Shown here piece by piece: positions 11,271 through 28,200 of a stretch of 64,000 bases of DNA (the stretch's first letter is position 1; each line of letters starts with the position of its first letter). The notes under the pieces were generated by a model. The model was not told the DNA's origin. It made no database searches and was given only the letters and a program-made list of their open reading frames with translations. A program made the translations under genes and the position numbers. Source of the stretch: Earliella scabrosa (lineage: Eukaryota > Basidiomycota > Agaricomycetes > Polyporales > Polyporaceae); the NCBI GenBank assembly GCA_022605405.1, contig JABYQQ010000001.1, positions 3,968,001 through 4,032,000 on the forward strand. Direction: 5' to 3'.

Positions 11271-13775
11271 GAGAGTGTGGCCTCTGTGTACAACAGGTGC
11301 GATCTTCGACGTCTTCTGACTCGCTCGATAGCGCTGACGTTTGCACCCGTATAGTATATTATACTACATCTGATAATCGTTCGCTTGTTTGTCTCGTGCA
11401 GTTGACATCAGCGACTAGATACGAATAACTAGGACGCTCCGAAGACGTCATTAACAGCTCGACATGAAGATGCCCCTCATACGTGCGTGCGGCGCATTAT
11501 GCTCACCCGAGATGATACGTATGTCTCGAGATGATCTCCACATGTCGACTTCCCGACGCGCGCTTCATACACGTTCTTGAACGCATGCCAAATCGGGAAT
11601 AAACCACAAGCGCCACTTGGCCACATCGGCTGTCGACTGCGTTTACGCGATGCCCCCTGTCCCATCCCAGGCTGGCTTCTCTACATCACCGCGAATGATC
11701 GGGGCGCCGTCGATAGACTGTACTTAGTGGGTTTAGGATTACTCCGACTTCATCGGTAAGTCGATCATGACGTATTGGCTACCTGGGACCCTTTCTTACC
11801 TCACGTATTACTCTTGCAGTTCAACTGCGGTCATGGTCCGTGTTGCAGAATCATGCGCTCACTGCTTATCATGTCATAGTTGTCCATGAGCACATATCTG
11901 TGTGGCAATGGCATAGCCAAATTCCACCAGCATCAAGCCATTCGATTTGTGACCCCCGAGAACTGGCCATACAGGCAGGGAAAGACTGCGTACACGACAA
12001 TCCCGACTCATCGGACATACGTGCAGCAAATCCCTATGCTCAGGCCTTTTGGACGGGCGTAATCGGCGATCGCATGTGTGGGACGATCAGAGTATCTCCG
12101 TTCATGTCCGGCGGGGCGGTCCTCCGTACGAGCTGCCCCCGAGTGCTCTCCCTCCGATCCGTCTTCCGGTTGCACCTCCCGAAAGCAGTCCGCCGGACTC
12201 GGACATGCCACCGGTCTCAGCTGGATTGCGAACGTGGAGCGGGTACTGTGCCTGTGACATACTCGTCGTGTTCTCTTACTCTCTCCTTAGGTAAAGCAGA
12301 CCGCGAGGTGGTGGTGTCTGTCCGCTGTCCGAGTAGGACGTCTCCGCGCGCGCAAACGAACACGAAGATAGAGCGTACCCACACCCACTATCGCCTCCGA
12401 TCCCGATCGCGCGAACCGCGCCTCGTACGTCTTCGAGGCTCCTGACGTTCGTGAATGGCGCTGCGCTCGATCGCGGCTGCTCTGGCAAAGCCTCTCACTT
12501 GGTGCTCCTGATGCTCGTTCTGCTCCTGCAGCCACTGCGCCGCGGCCGTGCGGCAGCACCGTGCGACAACCGCGTGTACACCGGCATGCATGCCGTCAGC
12601 TTGTCGAGCATCTGGCAGACCGGGACGCTTCTCTTCTGCGTCTCTGGCTTCTGAATCTGCTTCCGCGCGCAGTGCGCTCCCTCAGGCTCCTCGCGGTCAG
12701 GGCCCCAGGCGGCGAGCGGCCAGGCCGCGCCAGCAGCAGCGATTGCGATAACCTCAGCCTCGCCGTGTGTGACCTTGGAGACCGTCTTCATAAACATTGG
12801 CCTGGAAACGGTAGTCGCAGCACTTAGGGACGCATGTGCCAGCCGATATGAGTCGCGCGAGCCTGATCTGCAGAAGGACCTGCCTGAGCTCTCGACTCGA
12901 CCTGCGCCCCGCGCACGGACGCCGCCGGGTTCGGAAACTGCCAGACGGGAGTGACGATGACTGTTAGAGTTAGGCTTTCGGAAGACCCGAGGAATCCTCG
13001 TGCTATCGCCAGCCAGGAGCGCGGATGCGGACAACACGCGGCACGGTGCCAACCGATGGCTCAGAGGGCGGCCCCTGTCCGAGTCGCGCGCGGGCGCACT
13101 TGCTCGCCACTGGCACTGGCACTGGCCACATCTCGGTGCCAGTGAGTGTCACTGGTACGAGTGCTAGGCCCCCCTCCGCCAGGCGTGAGGCCCGCATACC
13201 CGAATTCCATAACGATGCTGACAGCTGCAGCATGCTGGCCGTGGTGGGGCGCCGGGCAGGCATGCTTGATACCTAAACCTTCTGTCTTGTCAGCAGCTGT
13301 TGAGAGGGGGAGGGGCCAACTCCGTCAGAGGATGTCAGACAAAGCTCCCGCACACGTCCTCCAATCGCCCCCATCGTCCGTTGTAGGTCCACAGGGCGGG
13401 CGTGATCCGCGCGGCGACCATGAGGTGGATGTTGTGTGTGCTTGCGCCGCACTCTCGCTGCCACAATCGAAGATATGGTTAGATCTCGAATATGCGCGGG
13501 AACAGTGCAACGCGGCACGATGAAGGGGAGTACAGCTACGGCAACGAGGAAGGGGAAAGATACAGGTATAGATAGATCATCGGGATCCTACACGTAGCAG
13601 TGGTCAGTAGTATTACATACGAGGCGGTTACTTCCAAGACAATCATAACGATACTGTCCGTGTACATCGCAAGCAGATATTAGCATCAAGCCTTCCACGG
13701 GGGTATGAGCAGAAGCAGCCGTGGCGACTCGTGCATAGGGCGTTGCATGGCAAGATCGTAGCGTCCGTTGGAGGA
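11271..13775. other. Long intergenic region without a supported gene
   Basis: This is 2.5 kb between the chitinase and kinase stops. Short frames exist on both strands, for example 12,451-12,654 (+) with a leucine-rich segment and 12,495-13,052 (-). None joins into a credible protein or matches a family I know. A CACTGG-rich stretch occurs at about 13,095-13,160. An undetected lineage-specific gene cannot be excluded. Confidence 0.4.
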
Positions 13776-17662
<3,887 letters not shown>

Positions 17663-19030
17663 GGCGGTCGAGCTCGACGTCGCGGACGGCGGCGGCGACG
17701 GCGACGGAGAAGATCCAGTCCGCTCCGCCACTGGAGGCGTCGGACCGCGACAGGCCCAATACGGCAATCACGTCGGGTGACAGGGTCACATCGATGATGT
17801 CACATCATATGGCTGGCGGTTGTTGCCGGAGGCGGAGGACTCGGACTCGGGGTGCGGGGTTCTCTCTCGAGCCAGGTTCTCCCAAACTTGTTTCTCGGAT
17901 GGAGGTTGGCGCAAACAACTGTCGAGGGCATATCCGCTTCTCTTCCCTACCCTTCTCCCTCGACCACACTTCCTACAGACTCCGACCCGGATCAGCATCA
18001 CACCCCAGACCTTGCCTCGCGCTCGTATCTTGGCCCGCGTCCCGTTAAGCTGCGACGATTGCGCCTGTAATCGACAAAAGGTTATCTTTTGCTTCGGCTC
18101 GCAGCACAATTATGTCCACCCGATCGATCTTGCAATCAACCACCCATCTCTCCGCGCAAAGTCCATCCAAGCCGCCAGGCTTATTGTCTCTTGACTCCTT
18201 GTTGCTCGTTCAGCTGGCGTGCTCGCAATCGCACTGAATTTCAGCGCATGACGAGGGAATCTGACTCAGGCGCTGCCGCGAATCTCAGCTCCTGACCTAA
18301 TTACAAGCGTCTAGTCCCGTGTGCTCGCTCCGACAAGAAGACCGCTCGGGTGACTTCCGGCCGGCAAATGAGACTTGGACCCTTCGCGGACTCCCATTCT
18401 GCCTCGAGACAGGTCACTCCGGACGACGTGTCACTGCCCCAGCCCTCTCGTCGGGCGTAAACTCTTGGGAATCCGCCGCCGGTCCACAAACATGATGCAG
18501 CATACGGCAGGGTGACACGAGGCTGATACGCAGCTATCCGTGTACCTGCACCGGCCCCTCCTTCCTGTGGACTCGGACCAGGGTCATAAAACGCGGCCGT
18601 CCTTTGCCTTTTTTGCCGTCGCTAGATCAGGCAAGCCAGTCCCTCGCACCATCCTAGCCTCCCTCCTTGACGTCGAGTCCTCACAGCCTCCTCTACCTAC
18701 GGTCTCCAGCGAAAATTCGCTGATTTTAGCAACGCATTCTCAGTCCTCAGAAACACGCTTGCCCAGTGCCCAACACCGCCTCGTGTCTGGACGTCACGTC
18801 TGCCCTCCTTGGTGGCCCCGGGTTCATGCCTGACCGCAGCGATTGCGGGTCGCTCGCTCTCTCCTTCTCACTGTGTTGGGTGTGTGGTGCCGACCTGCAC
18901 ATTCTGGTGTTGGCACACACAGGGGACAGCTCAGGCCATGCGTCGTCCTCGTAGCCGACTTGAAAGGTACATATTCCGAGGCTGAGAGAGCTTCCCGACG
19001 ATCCCATCCACTCCCGCTTCCTTATATTCC
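17663..19030. promoter_or_regulatory. Divergent promoter region between kinase and homeodomain genes
   Basis: This is 1.37 kb between two start codons on opposite strands. No supported gene lies in it. The kinase-proximal part could still hold upstream in-frame sequence, because the open frame extends to about 17,767 without an ATG. Confidence 0.45.
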
Positions 19031-20461
19031 ATGTCGAACCATCAGCACCCAGACGACCACTTTCATTACGGCTGCTTCCCTCGTGTTTCTCGAAGAGGCA
19101 CACCAACAGGCGGAAACAACAACACCAATCGCCGCGGACTATTTCATCTCGGTGGACAAAGTGGGCGAACTGTGCTCCCTCCTCTTCATCTTCCGTTTCG
19201 AACCTCACGTTCTCCAGGTCTGTTCTCCTTCGGAATACCTTTCACTGTATGGAGAACTCAATCCGCTTCTTCAATGCAGCACCTGACCCCTCACTCTCTT
19301 CCCAATTTCCCCAGCAAGATCCCACACAGACCCACACCGATCCAACATTAGCCCATTTCAGCCAGCAGGGTTGGCAAGCTAATCAAGGTATGCGAGAGAG
19401 TTTCCCTTGTCATGGTCGCACACTGACGGCGTCTTCGGTCGCTCCGTAATTCCGGCCTCAAGTCCAAGGACACCAGCAGGGAGTCACGCCGTTCTCTTCT
19501 GATCCCCGATACCAGAGTCAACAGGCCGCATACGGCTCATATCCGCCCCGCTCATCGCCGAACATGATCTCGGGCACCCACGACTCACGTATATTACCTC
19601 CACTTAATATGGCTCCATCGCAGATACCCCCACACATCCCCATGACGCCAGCCACCCAAGTCCGCTCTGCCTCTGGCTATTCAGCCTATGCTCCCTACCC
19701 TCAACAACAGCCAAGCTATGGCTACTCTGCCCCCGATCCTCGTCAACTTCCTCCTCCCCTCCCGGGCGGCCTGAACCCGTATGACCATTCGGGAATGCTC
19801 GGTCGACGCGGCTCACTAGTGGAGAGGTCAAACCCTTTGCGCACCGGCGGGCACGGTAGCTCCCCTTACCCACGCGTGCCCTCCGTCGTCCCCAGCATCC
19901 CAGAGCCCCCTGTCGAGCCCGTCAAGAAGAAGCGCAAGCGCGCCGACGCCGAGCAGCTGAAGGTGCTCAACGAGACCTACAACAGGACGGCTTTCCCGTC
20001 CACGGAGGAGCGCATTGAGCTGGCGAAGAAGCTGGGCATGTCGGCACGCAGTGTTCAGATCTGGTACGCCCGTTGCTTCCTGTGCGTGTGTGCTTAACTG
20101 ACGGATCTTCGTGGCCCCGCGCGGCGTTGACAGGTTCCAGAACAAGCGTCAAGCAATGCGCCAGAGTTCCCGCCAGGCCGCGGCCAGTGCGCCCCCCACG
20201 ACGAGCCAGCCGTACTCCGCGCCGTCACACTCCGTTCCCCCTCCCACTGCGCCCCTCCCACCAGCCGGGGGGTACGCAAGCCATCCCTCCTCCGCGATGG
20301 GACCCTCGAGTGTCAGCCAAGCTGGCTACGGCACCCCGCGCCCTCCCAGCGACATGGGAGGGATGCACGCCGCCTCAGGCCGCCTAAACCCATCCCCGAG
20401 CCCGTCCTCCCATCGGCGAAGCCATGAGGAAGACCGGCGGTTCTCCCCTCGCGCGTTCTGA
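19031..20461 (+). CDS. Homeodomain transcription factor
   Basis: Four exons (19031-19217, 19280-19387, 19463-20063, 20134-20461) give 407 residues with all phases consistent. The N-terminal half is His/Pro/Gln/Tyr-rich and probably disordered. A basic patch KKKRKRADA opens the homeodomain at about 19,925. Helix 1 carries LNETYNRTAFPS, and helix 3 reads SVQIWFQNKRQ, with the diagnostic W-F-x-N-x-R assembled across the last intron, so the recognition helix is complete only after splicing. The C-terminal tail is Ser/Pro-rich. The class resembles fungal Yox1/Pho2/Hom-type TALE-less homeodomains. Several of these act in agaricomycete fruiting, but I do not assign this one to an ortholog. Confidence 0.92.
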
Positions 20462-23095
20462 TCGCGACCCCATCGCACCTCGCGCTCTTGTCCCGGACGA
20501 CATCCTCGTGTTACCACGACCACTCCGCACCCAACACCACATTCCCTGTGCGGCATCGCATCGCCCTCGACCTCCCGGTACCACGCCCTCCACACGATGC
20601 ACGGTCTGCGACCGCGAGTCTACCGCGCCCCGCCGCGGCCACGCACCTCGTCATCGCCCACGTCGTCTTCCGTCATCGCTCGGTGTCGCCGGTCTTCCAG
20701 AGCACGGGCAGGTCCTACCGTCGTCTTCCGTTGCCCGTCCCGTTATTTAACATTCGAACTCGCACTGCCCTATAACTATCACGTAAGATTCTGAGCCCGC
20801 GCAGAGACTCTCCAGCCCGGACTATCCCCCGTTACGTTGCGTTCACGTCTGCACCCACTCGTTATCACACGCCCATCGCTGTCTTCCCTTCGGCCCACCC
20901 GTTCTCACCCTCCGCTCTCCGTTCCGCACGCGCACTCTCTCACTCTCACTCACACTCTCACTGCATCGCATCTCTCCCTCTCTTCGAGATCTCATCCATC
21001 CAGCCCACATCGACGGCTTGCGCTCCACGTTCCCCCCTCGCATTCGTTTTCGCATCCCCACGCATCGTATCCATATCCATCTGGGAGTCCTACGTACGCA
21101 CTTGCATCCTGACTAAACTATTATGTACATCACATTGACTTATCGCATATGTCATTACATCACCCCTACCGTACCTCATCCTTCCCGTACTTCGCCCAAG
21201 CCTCCGCCTTCCTCCGACTATTTTATTACCATATATACTCTATGCTAATCCTTGGGACATCGTCTTTTTTATTCAGGGTCTTCGGTCGACCAGTACCCGC
21301 TTACTACATACATATCCTAGAAATACCATGTCATCGGTGTGCATCGTGCATCATATCCGTGTGTATCGTGCGCGTGCGCGGTCTTGCCATTTCGGCCCTA
21401 GCGCAGCCTCAGCTTCTCAAGCTGCCTGTACGACTAAATCGTGCCTCGCACAGCCAGCTGCAGATTACAGCCGATGACGATGATCGCGACCCCAGCACGT
21501 ACGACATCTGTCATCTGCGACTTTGTGTGTAGCCCGCCCGCCCCGAGCCTGGCTGAAGCTTCTTCTGAAGGTGCGGCAGGTGGCGGCATCGCCATCCCCT
21601 CCCGCCCTGAAGCTTGCCCAAACCCGGGCCAAGCTTCTCTCGACCGTCAACGCGTGGACGCGGTGTCGCAGCCACGCCGCCGCTCGTCCTTCCTGCCTTC
21701 TAGTGCGCTTGCCCTCGATACTTCTCACCGCCGTCCGTCGCTGGCCCGGGGTGCCATCGTCAATCACGACGCCGGGATCTGTTCAAATGTTCTGTGGCAC
21801 CGTACCGTACGCGTACGGTGCTCGAGCCTCGCCATGCATGACCAGAGTCTAGCCGCGCGACTTCGCGAGAAGTACTTCCTGATGACGACGCCTCGTGGGT
21901 GCATGCCACGCCTCGCATGCCAACATGGCCGTTTCGTCCCAAGCGTGCGGGTCGCGCCGTGCTCCTGGGAGTCGCTCCTCCGGATTGGCGAGCCGAGTCC
22001 GGCTCTCCGAGGGCTGCGCACTCAGTACTCAGTACTTGCGAGTCCGACCTCCAGAACTTGAAGAAGTTGTTCCATTGGGAGCAGGGACAGCGTCGAGTCG
22101 GAGGTCGCACGTACGCGTACGCGTGCGCGGGATCCCAAATCCCCACCGCGGACCTCCATTGTGAGATCGAAGAGCCCGAATCTCAACGGATCTTCCAGTC
22201 ATTCAACATAGCATACATATGCCATGTCGGGCGGTCACCAGTCACTATCAGAGCGTTCTCGACGCTCGACGACGTCTTCTACTGGACCGCCCGCGCGTGG
22301 CACGCGTGCCTACCCCGCACCGAACACGGCGTGTCGACGTCGACGTCCCGCGATCATCACAGACCTTGTCCACGATGAGCGGTCTCAGCGTCGGACGCAG
22401 TACTCGATAAGGACGCTCCACCGACAAATTCAGAACCGCCCATAGCGCGCTCCGACGTGACGCGTGAAAGGCCAACGTTCCAGCGTCGAGACCACAATCC
22501 GCACGCTCGAACCACATCGCCACGCTGGCGTCCACAACTTCCCCGTCGATCCGCGCTTCCTTCTGTGACGGGCGCATCGCACATGTGGCTTGTACACATG
22601 TGTGCACGTAGCCCATAGGGCGAACTTCAAGCCTGCACATCGATTTTCACCGGCGGAGAGAACGGCACTTCCCAGCACTTCAACCCGAACTGCCGAACTC
22701 CTACACACGCGTCACGCTCGACGGCGACTTCTGCGGGTCGCGGGAAGCGTCAAATCTCGTTGTATTCCTGTACAATCGTGCGGTGCGTGCAAGCACGCAT
22801 CCGATTACATAGCATGCGGGGGGTCAAAGACGAGGAGCGAGGAACGATAACAATACCCTCAGCATGCTCAAGAGGTCAATCTGAGGCCAGACGTGAGGTG
22901 AGCGCGAACGCGAACGGGAAACTACCCGTCCAAAGACAGCAAACATGAGATCCCGAGTTCCAGTGCTTTGCAAAAGCAAAATCGAGATCTCGAACGAGCC
23001 AAGAGCCTGTGAAACCGGAGGCAACGTCAGCAAACGGCGTCGAAGCGCGTGAAACCCGCGGAGAGGGGACTCACACATGGAAGAGAAGAAGGAAA
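20462..23095. other. Intergenic region, gene-poor
   Basis: This is 2.6 kb between two convergent stops (homeodomain gene and LPMO gene). The first 650 bp after the homeodomain stop is strongly pyrimidine-rich (CACTCTCTCACTCTCACTCA-like, about 20,930-20,960) and may be a long 3'UTR. The rest has only short overlapping frames. Alternating CGTACGCGTACG tracts occur at about 21,805-21,820 and 22,108-22,122. Confidence 0.4.
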
Positions 23096-24432
23096 TCAAT
23101 GGTGCCGCTTGGCGTGGGTGGAGAGGCGGCGCTTGGTCATGCCGCGGCGACGCTTCGTCGAGCACCTGCCCGTCGACACGGGGGCCGAGGACGTGGCGAT
23201 CGGCGTCGTCTGGGGCTCTTCAGCTGCGGGAGTCGACGTAGGCTGGGAGACCTTGGTCGACGTAGCTGAACGAGTGGAGGACGCGTGGGAAGAGGACGCG
23301 GGGGGAGGGGCGGGGGAAGAGGGCTCGGGCTCCTCGGAGCCAGTGTCCGAACCGGAGCCACTGTTGGAGCCTGCGAAGAGAGCAGGACCGGGGATCTTGA
23401 AGCTCTTGAAGTTGTTGTCCCAGATGTCTGGCCACGTAGCGGTGCTGTACACCCTAGTGATGTCGACCAACTCTGAGCCAGACGGAACCTTGTTACCACC
23501 ACCAGTCACCTTGACCTGACTGTGCCAGCTGTGAGTTCTCAATGACACACCAAGTGGCGAATACACGTACGCGCAACTGGGGTAGTATTGGGGCTCGCCG
23601 GTGGAGTGAAGAGCAACACTTTGGTCATGTCAATTTCCCGTCTAACTGTGGCAGTTGAGAACACTTACATCTGGTGGCGGACCAACTGCAGTGATTGACA
23701 CGTCAGTAACGGGTCTAGAGAAATAGTACAGAAACGGGACCCACGTATTCACCGGCCTTGAGCTCGGCGGGAATGGTGCTGGTCCACTTGGCGCCGTTCT
23801 CAATGAGCTTGGTCGCTGCCCACTTGCCGTTGGAGTAGCCAGCAGCATCGATCTTGAACCACTTGGCGCTCGAGGCATCGAAGTTGGAGCAGGCACCGTT
23901 GCACGCAGCCATGTAGGTGTCAACAGGGCCCATGTGGTCATCCGGCCACTAAAGCACGCAAAAATGCCTCAATTCTCGCATCCTCGGGCAAAACTCAAGG
24001 AGAGAGACGCACCTTCTGCCAGTCAAAGGTGATCTTGCTTCCGGCAGCAGCAGTGGCAATAGCGCCTGCGGGAGACTCGCCTCCTTGGTTGCAGGCCATG
24101 TCCGGAGAAGAGGCGTCGAGGACTGGGATCGCGAATAGAAGAGTCAGACACGGCGAGTAGCCTCGTGTCGATCAGGGCACTCACTGGGACCGTCACCGGG
24201 GATCTTCCTGACGATTCGCTTGGGAACGGGCGACTCGTACCTACGGCATAACGTCAACTTTACATTTGGAAGCCTTCCCGGAGGGTAATACGCACGGGTC
24301 GGTGAACGGGAGCCATCCGGAGTAGGGCTTGCCATCAACAGTCAGTTCGTGAACGAACCCGTGCGCGTTGACAGCGGTGGGCGCAACAAGGGCGGCCGCG
24401 AGGGCGAGGAGGGAAAAGGAGGAGAACATCAT
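23096..24432 (-). CDS. AA9 lytic polysaccharide monooxygenase (former GH61)
   Basis: Seven exons can be joined in frame. The signal peptide from the ATG at 24432 ends AVNA|H, which exposes the N-terminal His of the copper brace (HGFVHEL). Next come DGKPYSGWLPFTDP, then PKRIVRKIPGDGP across intron 1. The second copper His lies in WPDDHMGPVDTYMA (about 23,935), and the axial Tyr in QYYPSCA (about 23,590). LVRHQI is encoded by a 17-nt exon at 23,669-23,685. QVKVTGGG begins the last exon. The catalytic domain is followed by a Ser/Thr/Pro/Glu-rich linker of about 80 residues and a strongly basic tail rich in Lys, Arg and His. There is no CBM1. It oxidatively cleaves cellulose or hemicellulose outside the cell. 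All active-site residues are present. Confidence 0.93.
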
Positions 24433-26029
24433 GAGTTGAGTTTCCGCGGAGGTAAAGACAGACGGAGTCGTAAGGACTGAAGTCGGTGGGTGAACCGGCT
24501 GGTCTGGGGAAGGGACAGGGAGCGGAAGGGAGAGGAAGGGTAGGGGTCGGAGGGGGAAGGTTGACGAAGGCGTCGTCCTGGATGGACAAGGAGGCAGTTG
24601 CGCCCTTTTCTATGCCGCCCCCTGGGACTCGAACCGATCATTCCTCTCACGCCCCGCCTTCGCGCTCGGCGTCTACCCCGCCATGCTCTTCGGACCGCCC
24701 GTCGTGGCGCACGGTGGCTCCCGCCCTCCTCCTCGCCACCACTAATTGTCCCTCCTCTCCGACTATTGTGCTTCTTGTTTGCCTCTCGTCGACAGCAGTC
24801 CTCATCGCACAACTGCGGGCTCGCGCAACAGACAACGGGCACGCTCTCCAGTCGACCTCCAGAACAAACAGGAATGTTTCATGCCGGAACACAGCCAACA
24901 TCGCACCTCGGAGACCGGCCGTCCTGGAGCTCCACGCGGCATGCACCACCCGTCCGCCTACCGGTCCGTCGCGAGCTCGCCCTGCCCGCTTGTGGACGAC
25001 TGGTCTCCAACGTTACCGCACCCCACGTCAAATGCAAATTATTATTGCTTCAACGCATGCTAGGCGCAAATTGTGCGCACTCCACGCCGGCGTGCAATCG
25101 AGACGTTTGGAACTGAGACTGTCGCGGACGGCGCCGCGCGCATAAATTCCTGCTTCTGTCAATTGCAACGTCACGAAAAACATCAGCCGTCGCTTTTGAA
25201 GCCTGAAATAACTCAAGCTACGCACCCTCGGCATCATGGCATTGAGAGGTGGCCAACAGCTTCCTGACGTCTTCCTGCTCGGGATCAGTAACAACTTAGC
25301 TTTAGACCCGCTCTACACGAGGCAAGGGCTGCTCGATGCAGAGAACGTGCGTCCAAAGATGACAGCCCCTCGGTTGACCATCTTGACGCAGTGTCAGAAA
25401 AGTTGACAAGTACCGAGCAAGTGCACTGAGAGAACTAGGCTGGCGGGGAATCATCCGGATGCGGGCGGACGTATACGGTACTCTCATGCGTTCTTCCCAC
25501 CGCCTCAAATGCGCGATGCTACCGAGGAGTCATGTTTGAAACCTTGAGCTCCCTGACCGAGTCTGACACTGCAGATGCGACGCACGTGGTCTGCAGTTTG
25601 CGATGTTGTGCACTGTTGAGCGATACGAGATGTTGGGCGATGACCGTGCTGAAATCCGGTTGGAACTGTCAGCAGGTAGCTCGTGTCAAAAAGAGACTGA
25701 GCCCGGATAGTAAAACCGATTCTAGGATGCAGGTGAGAAAGCAGATACCTCTTTACATTACTCCATGATTAGGAGGACGATGGCAGGCACAGTACTATAA
25801 GTACGACAGACTCGGACACGGGCATCGAATCGTGGGACACAGCTAAGTATACAACACCACAACACACGCGAATAGTAGTACATCAGGACAGCTATGTAGT
25901 CGAGCAGCGCCAGTATGAAAAGGCATATGCGAGACACATCGCACAGGGACTCGGAGGACGGTGGCACAGGTAAGTGCTACTCATACAAGATCAATCGGAC
26001 CAACGACCGAGGCTCGGGAAGATCGCACC
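24433..26029. other. Intergenic region
   Basis: This is 1.6 kb upstream of the LPMO gene and downstream of the membrane-protein gene. The bases next to the LPMO start (about 24,490-24,570) are purine-rich, which is a pyrimidine-rich leader on the coding strand. I see no supported gene. Confidence 0.4.
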
Positions 26030-27328
26030 TCAACTCGTCAAAGGCAAATGCTCAACTGACGGGTACGGACGCCTAGGAGACCGAGCGGGCACACCCGGTA
26101 CCGCAGGCGGGGCGAGCGCGGGGGGAGCAAGAGGCTGCGCCATGACCGACGACAGTGGCGTCGAGCGCGTCAGGTCAACCGACCCCCAAGGCGAGTCATT
26201 CGACCGTCGGCGGACGTTGAGCGGCGCGACGACGACTGCGGGTGCGCCCGTCGCCTCCCGAAGGGAGAAGATCGTCGACAGGGACGAGATGGAGCTCGGA
26301 CGCTTATGGCGCACCGGTGTGTCAGTCTTCGTCAGCCAGCGGATTTGCGGCGGCGCGGAGGGGTTTGAGTATGTGCGGGCGCGGAGAGGGGAGGCTGTGG
26401 ACGAGACAGGGACGGATATGGGCGAGTCGGCTATTGGGGAAGGAGGGGCGTAGCGTGGCGGAACGATGGCCGACGCGTCGGACTGCTCGGAAATGGATGC
26501 TGTGGGGGATCGCAAGGGAACGTCGAGGTTGATGCTGGATGCTTCGGAAAGGATCGCAGGAGAAGGGGGTGTGGGCATCTGAGTAATCCATGCAGGGGCA
26601 CTGTTAGGCGCAGTAGGATCGAGCGCGAAGGGCTGAGTGCGGAACAGTTGCTCGTGGTAGTCGATGGGAGCGGACGCGGAGGAGTAGACACTCGCTGTCT
26701 CCGCAACGGAGTTCGCGCGTCGTAAGTTTGCTCGCGCGGGGATGCCGAAGTTCGTGCTCTGTCGTCCTGGGCGGCGACCCGGACACTTCGTCTTCGGACA
26801 GAGGGGCGCTCCGTTGAACTCCTGCATGTCCTGAGGACGCAGGATGAATTTCTTGAGTCCAGGCCGCTCCTCGGAGCTTGAGCTCGAGCTATGTGAGGAT
26901 CCGCGCGAAAGACGGTTCGGGGACGAAGATGGCTTTGACGTGGGCTGCGCTTGCAGCGCACGGATGATCGGGTAGTACGACTTGCCAGTATGCTCTACTG
27001 GCACGCCCTTCTTGCCGTTCACAGGAGCAGCATTGGGTACTGCACCGGTAGTCACCGCGAACGCGAGGCTGGTCTCGTACTTCTCGACGTCGATAGGTAC
27101 AGAGATACGCCGTTTGCGGAGCTTCTTGATCTTCTTGCGGTCGCGGAGGAGACACCAGGACACGGCGAGGATGAGGTTGAAGGCTACGACCACGACGACG
27201 ATCCCCGCGATCAGCGGGGGCTCAAGAGCCGCACTACGCTTCGCGTAGGTCTGAACGAGCGGAGATCAGTCAATGTCGGTAAGAGGTGCGAAGGCGAGAC
27301 TCACATGCGTGCTGCCCGAGGCTTGCAT
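26030..27328 (-). CDS. Serine/proline-rich single-pass membrane protein
   Basis: Two exons (27328-27305 and 27250-26030) give 414 residues. The first exon is only eight codons, MQASGSTH, spliced to TYAKRSAALEPPLIAG. A single membrane segment (PLIAGIVVVVVAFNLILAV then SWCLL) sits about 20 residues from the N-terminus with no cleavage site. It is followed by RDRKKIKKLRKRR, so by the positive-inside rule the large Ser/Pro-rich tail is cytosolic. The tail has a poly-Ser run, CPKTKCPGRRPGR, and many SP/TP sites suited to proline-directed kinases. I recognise no domain. Proteins of this layout are common conserved hypotheticals in basidiomycetes. Confidence 0.78.
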
Positions 27329-28200
27329 CTTGACCGGTGCAAAGAGTCGGCGTGGGGCAAGCGTTCACCGCAGGACAGAGAACCAGGAGCCAGAGCGGGA
27401 GCGGGAAACGCGAGCGAGAGAGACGTACCAGTCGGACCAAGGCCTCATATACTCCGAGACTATCATCTGGGCGGTACGAGGACGTATCTTCGAAGCAAAT
27501 CACGCACCTTTGGTTGCACATGGTCGCTTAGGGACGGTGGGAGGGCGGCGTGATGCTCGCAGTTGGCGGACAGGTCGCACACTCGCTGGCGCCGATGGCG
27601 GAAGGGGGCGATGTGCAGGACAGCAGCATGTCATCATGCGACGAGGAACACCGACGCGCGCAGCCCATGTGTACTGTTGCAGATAACGAGGCTCCGAGTT
27701 GGTACGAGTGGAGTTGAGCTCTTGTTACTGTTCCAACAATGGTGCATTTCAAAGTCGCTGTATTCGTCAACGAGTTCGACGGTGTGCGACACGCTCGAGG
27801 GAGATGGCAGTGAGTGGAGGTGGTGGTCGACGCAGTCGATGGTCAAGATGGCCCGACCCAAGCCCGACCCTTCCGATGCCCAGGCGCCTAATACTCCCAA
27901 TCCGGTAGATGTTCCCATGCCTGCCTAATCGGGATGCTGCACAGGCCGATCTCATTTTCCACTTTTTCTGGGTCTTCTCTGCAACCCTCCACCACGCCTG
28001 CGCCTTGCAGCACGCAAGGCTTTCTGGACTCCCAGCATCTTCTTCTGGTGCTCTCTGTATCTGTGACTTGCATATAGATCTGCTTCTGGACCACGCCCGC
28101 CAACATACCATTCTACAGAACACCCCAGTAATCGACCACCTCGCATAGATTCGTCTCGGGTCCGGCATCTGTCCTCAACTGTATCACTTATATCGCCGCA
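27329..28200. promoter_or_regulatory. Divergent promoter region
   Basis: This is 872 bp between the start codons of the membrane protein (-) and the ABC-F gene (+). No supported gene is present, and the open frames in this interval overlap one another on both strands. Confidence 0.4.

Noticed and set aside
12451..13052. Plus-strand ORF with a leucine-rich N-terminus and overlapping minus-strand ORF of 185 codons
   Set aside because: They overlap each other on opposite strands, no exon joining improves either, and no conserved motif is present.
20837..21112. Serine/proline/histidine ORF in the C/T-rich tract after the homeodomain gene
   Set aside because: The sequence is a simple pyrimidine-rich tract, best read as 3'UTR or intergenic low-complexity DNA.
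24605..24640. tRNA T-loop-like sequence on the minus strand (GGTTCGAGTCCC)
   Set aside because: The T-stem does not pair beyond two bases and no D-arm, anticodon arm or acceptor stem is found at the right spacing.
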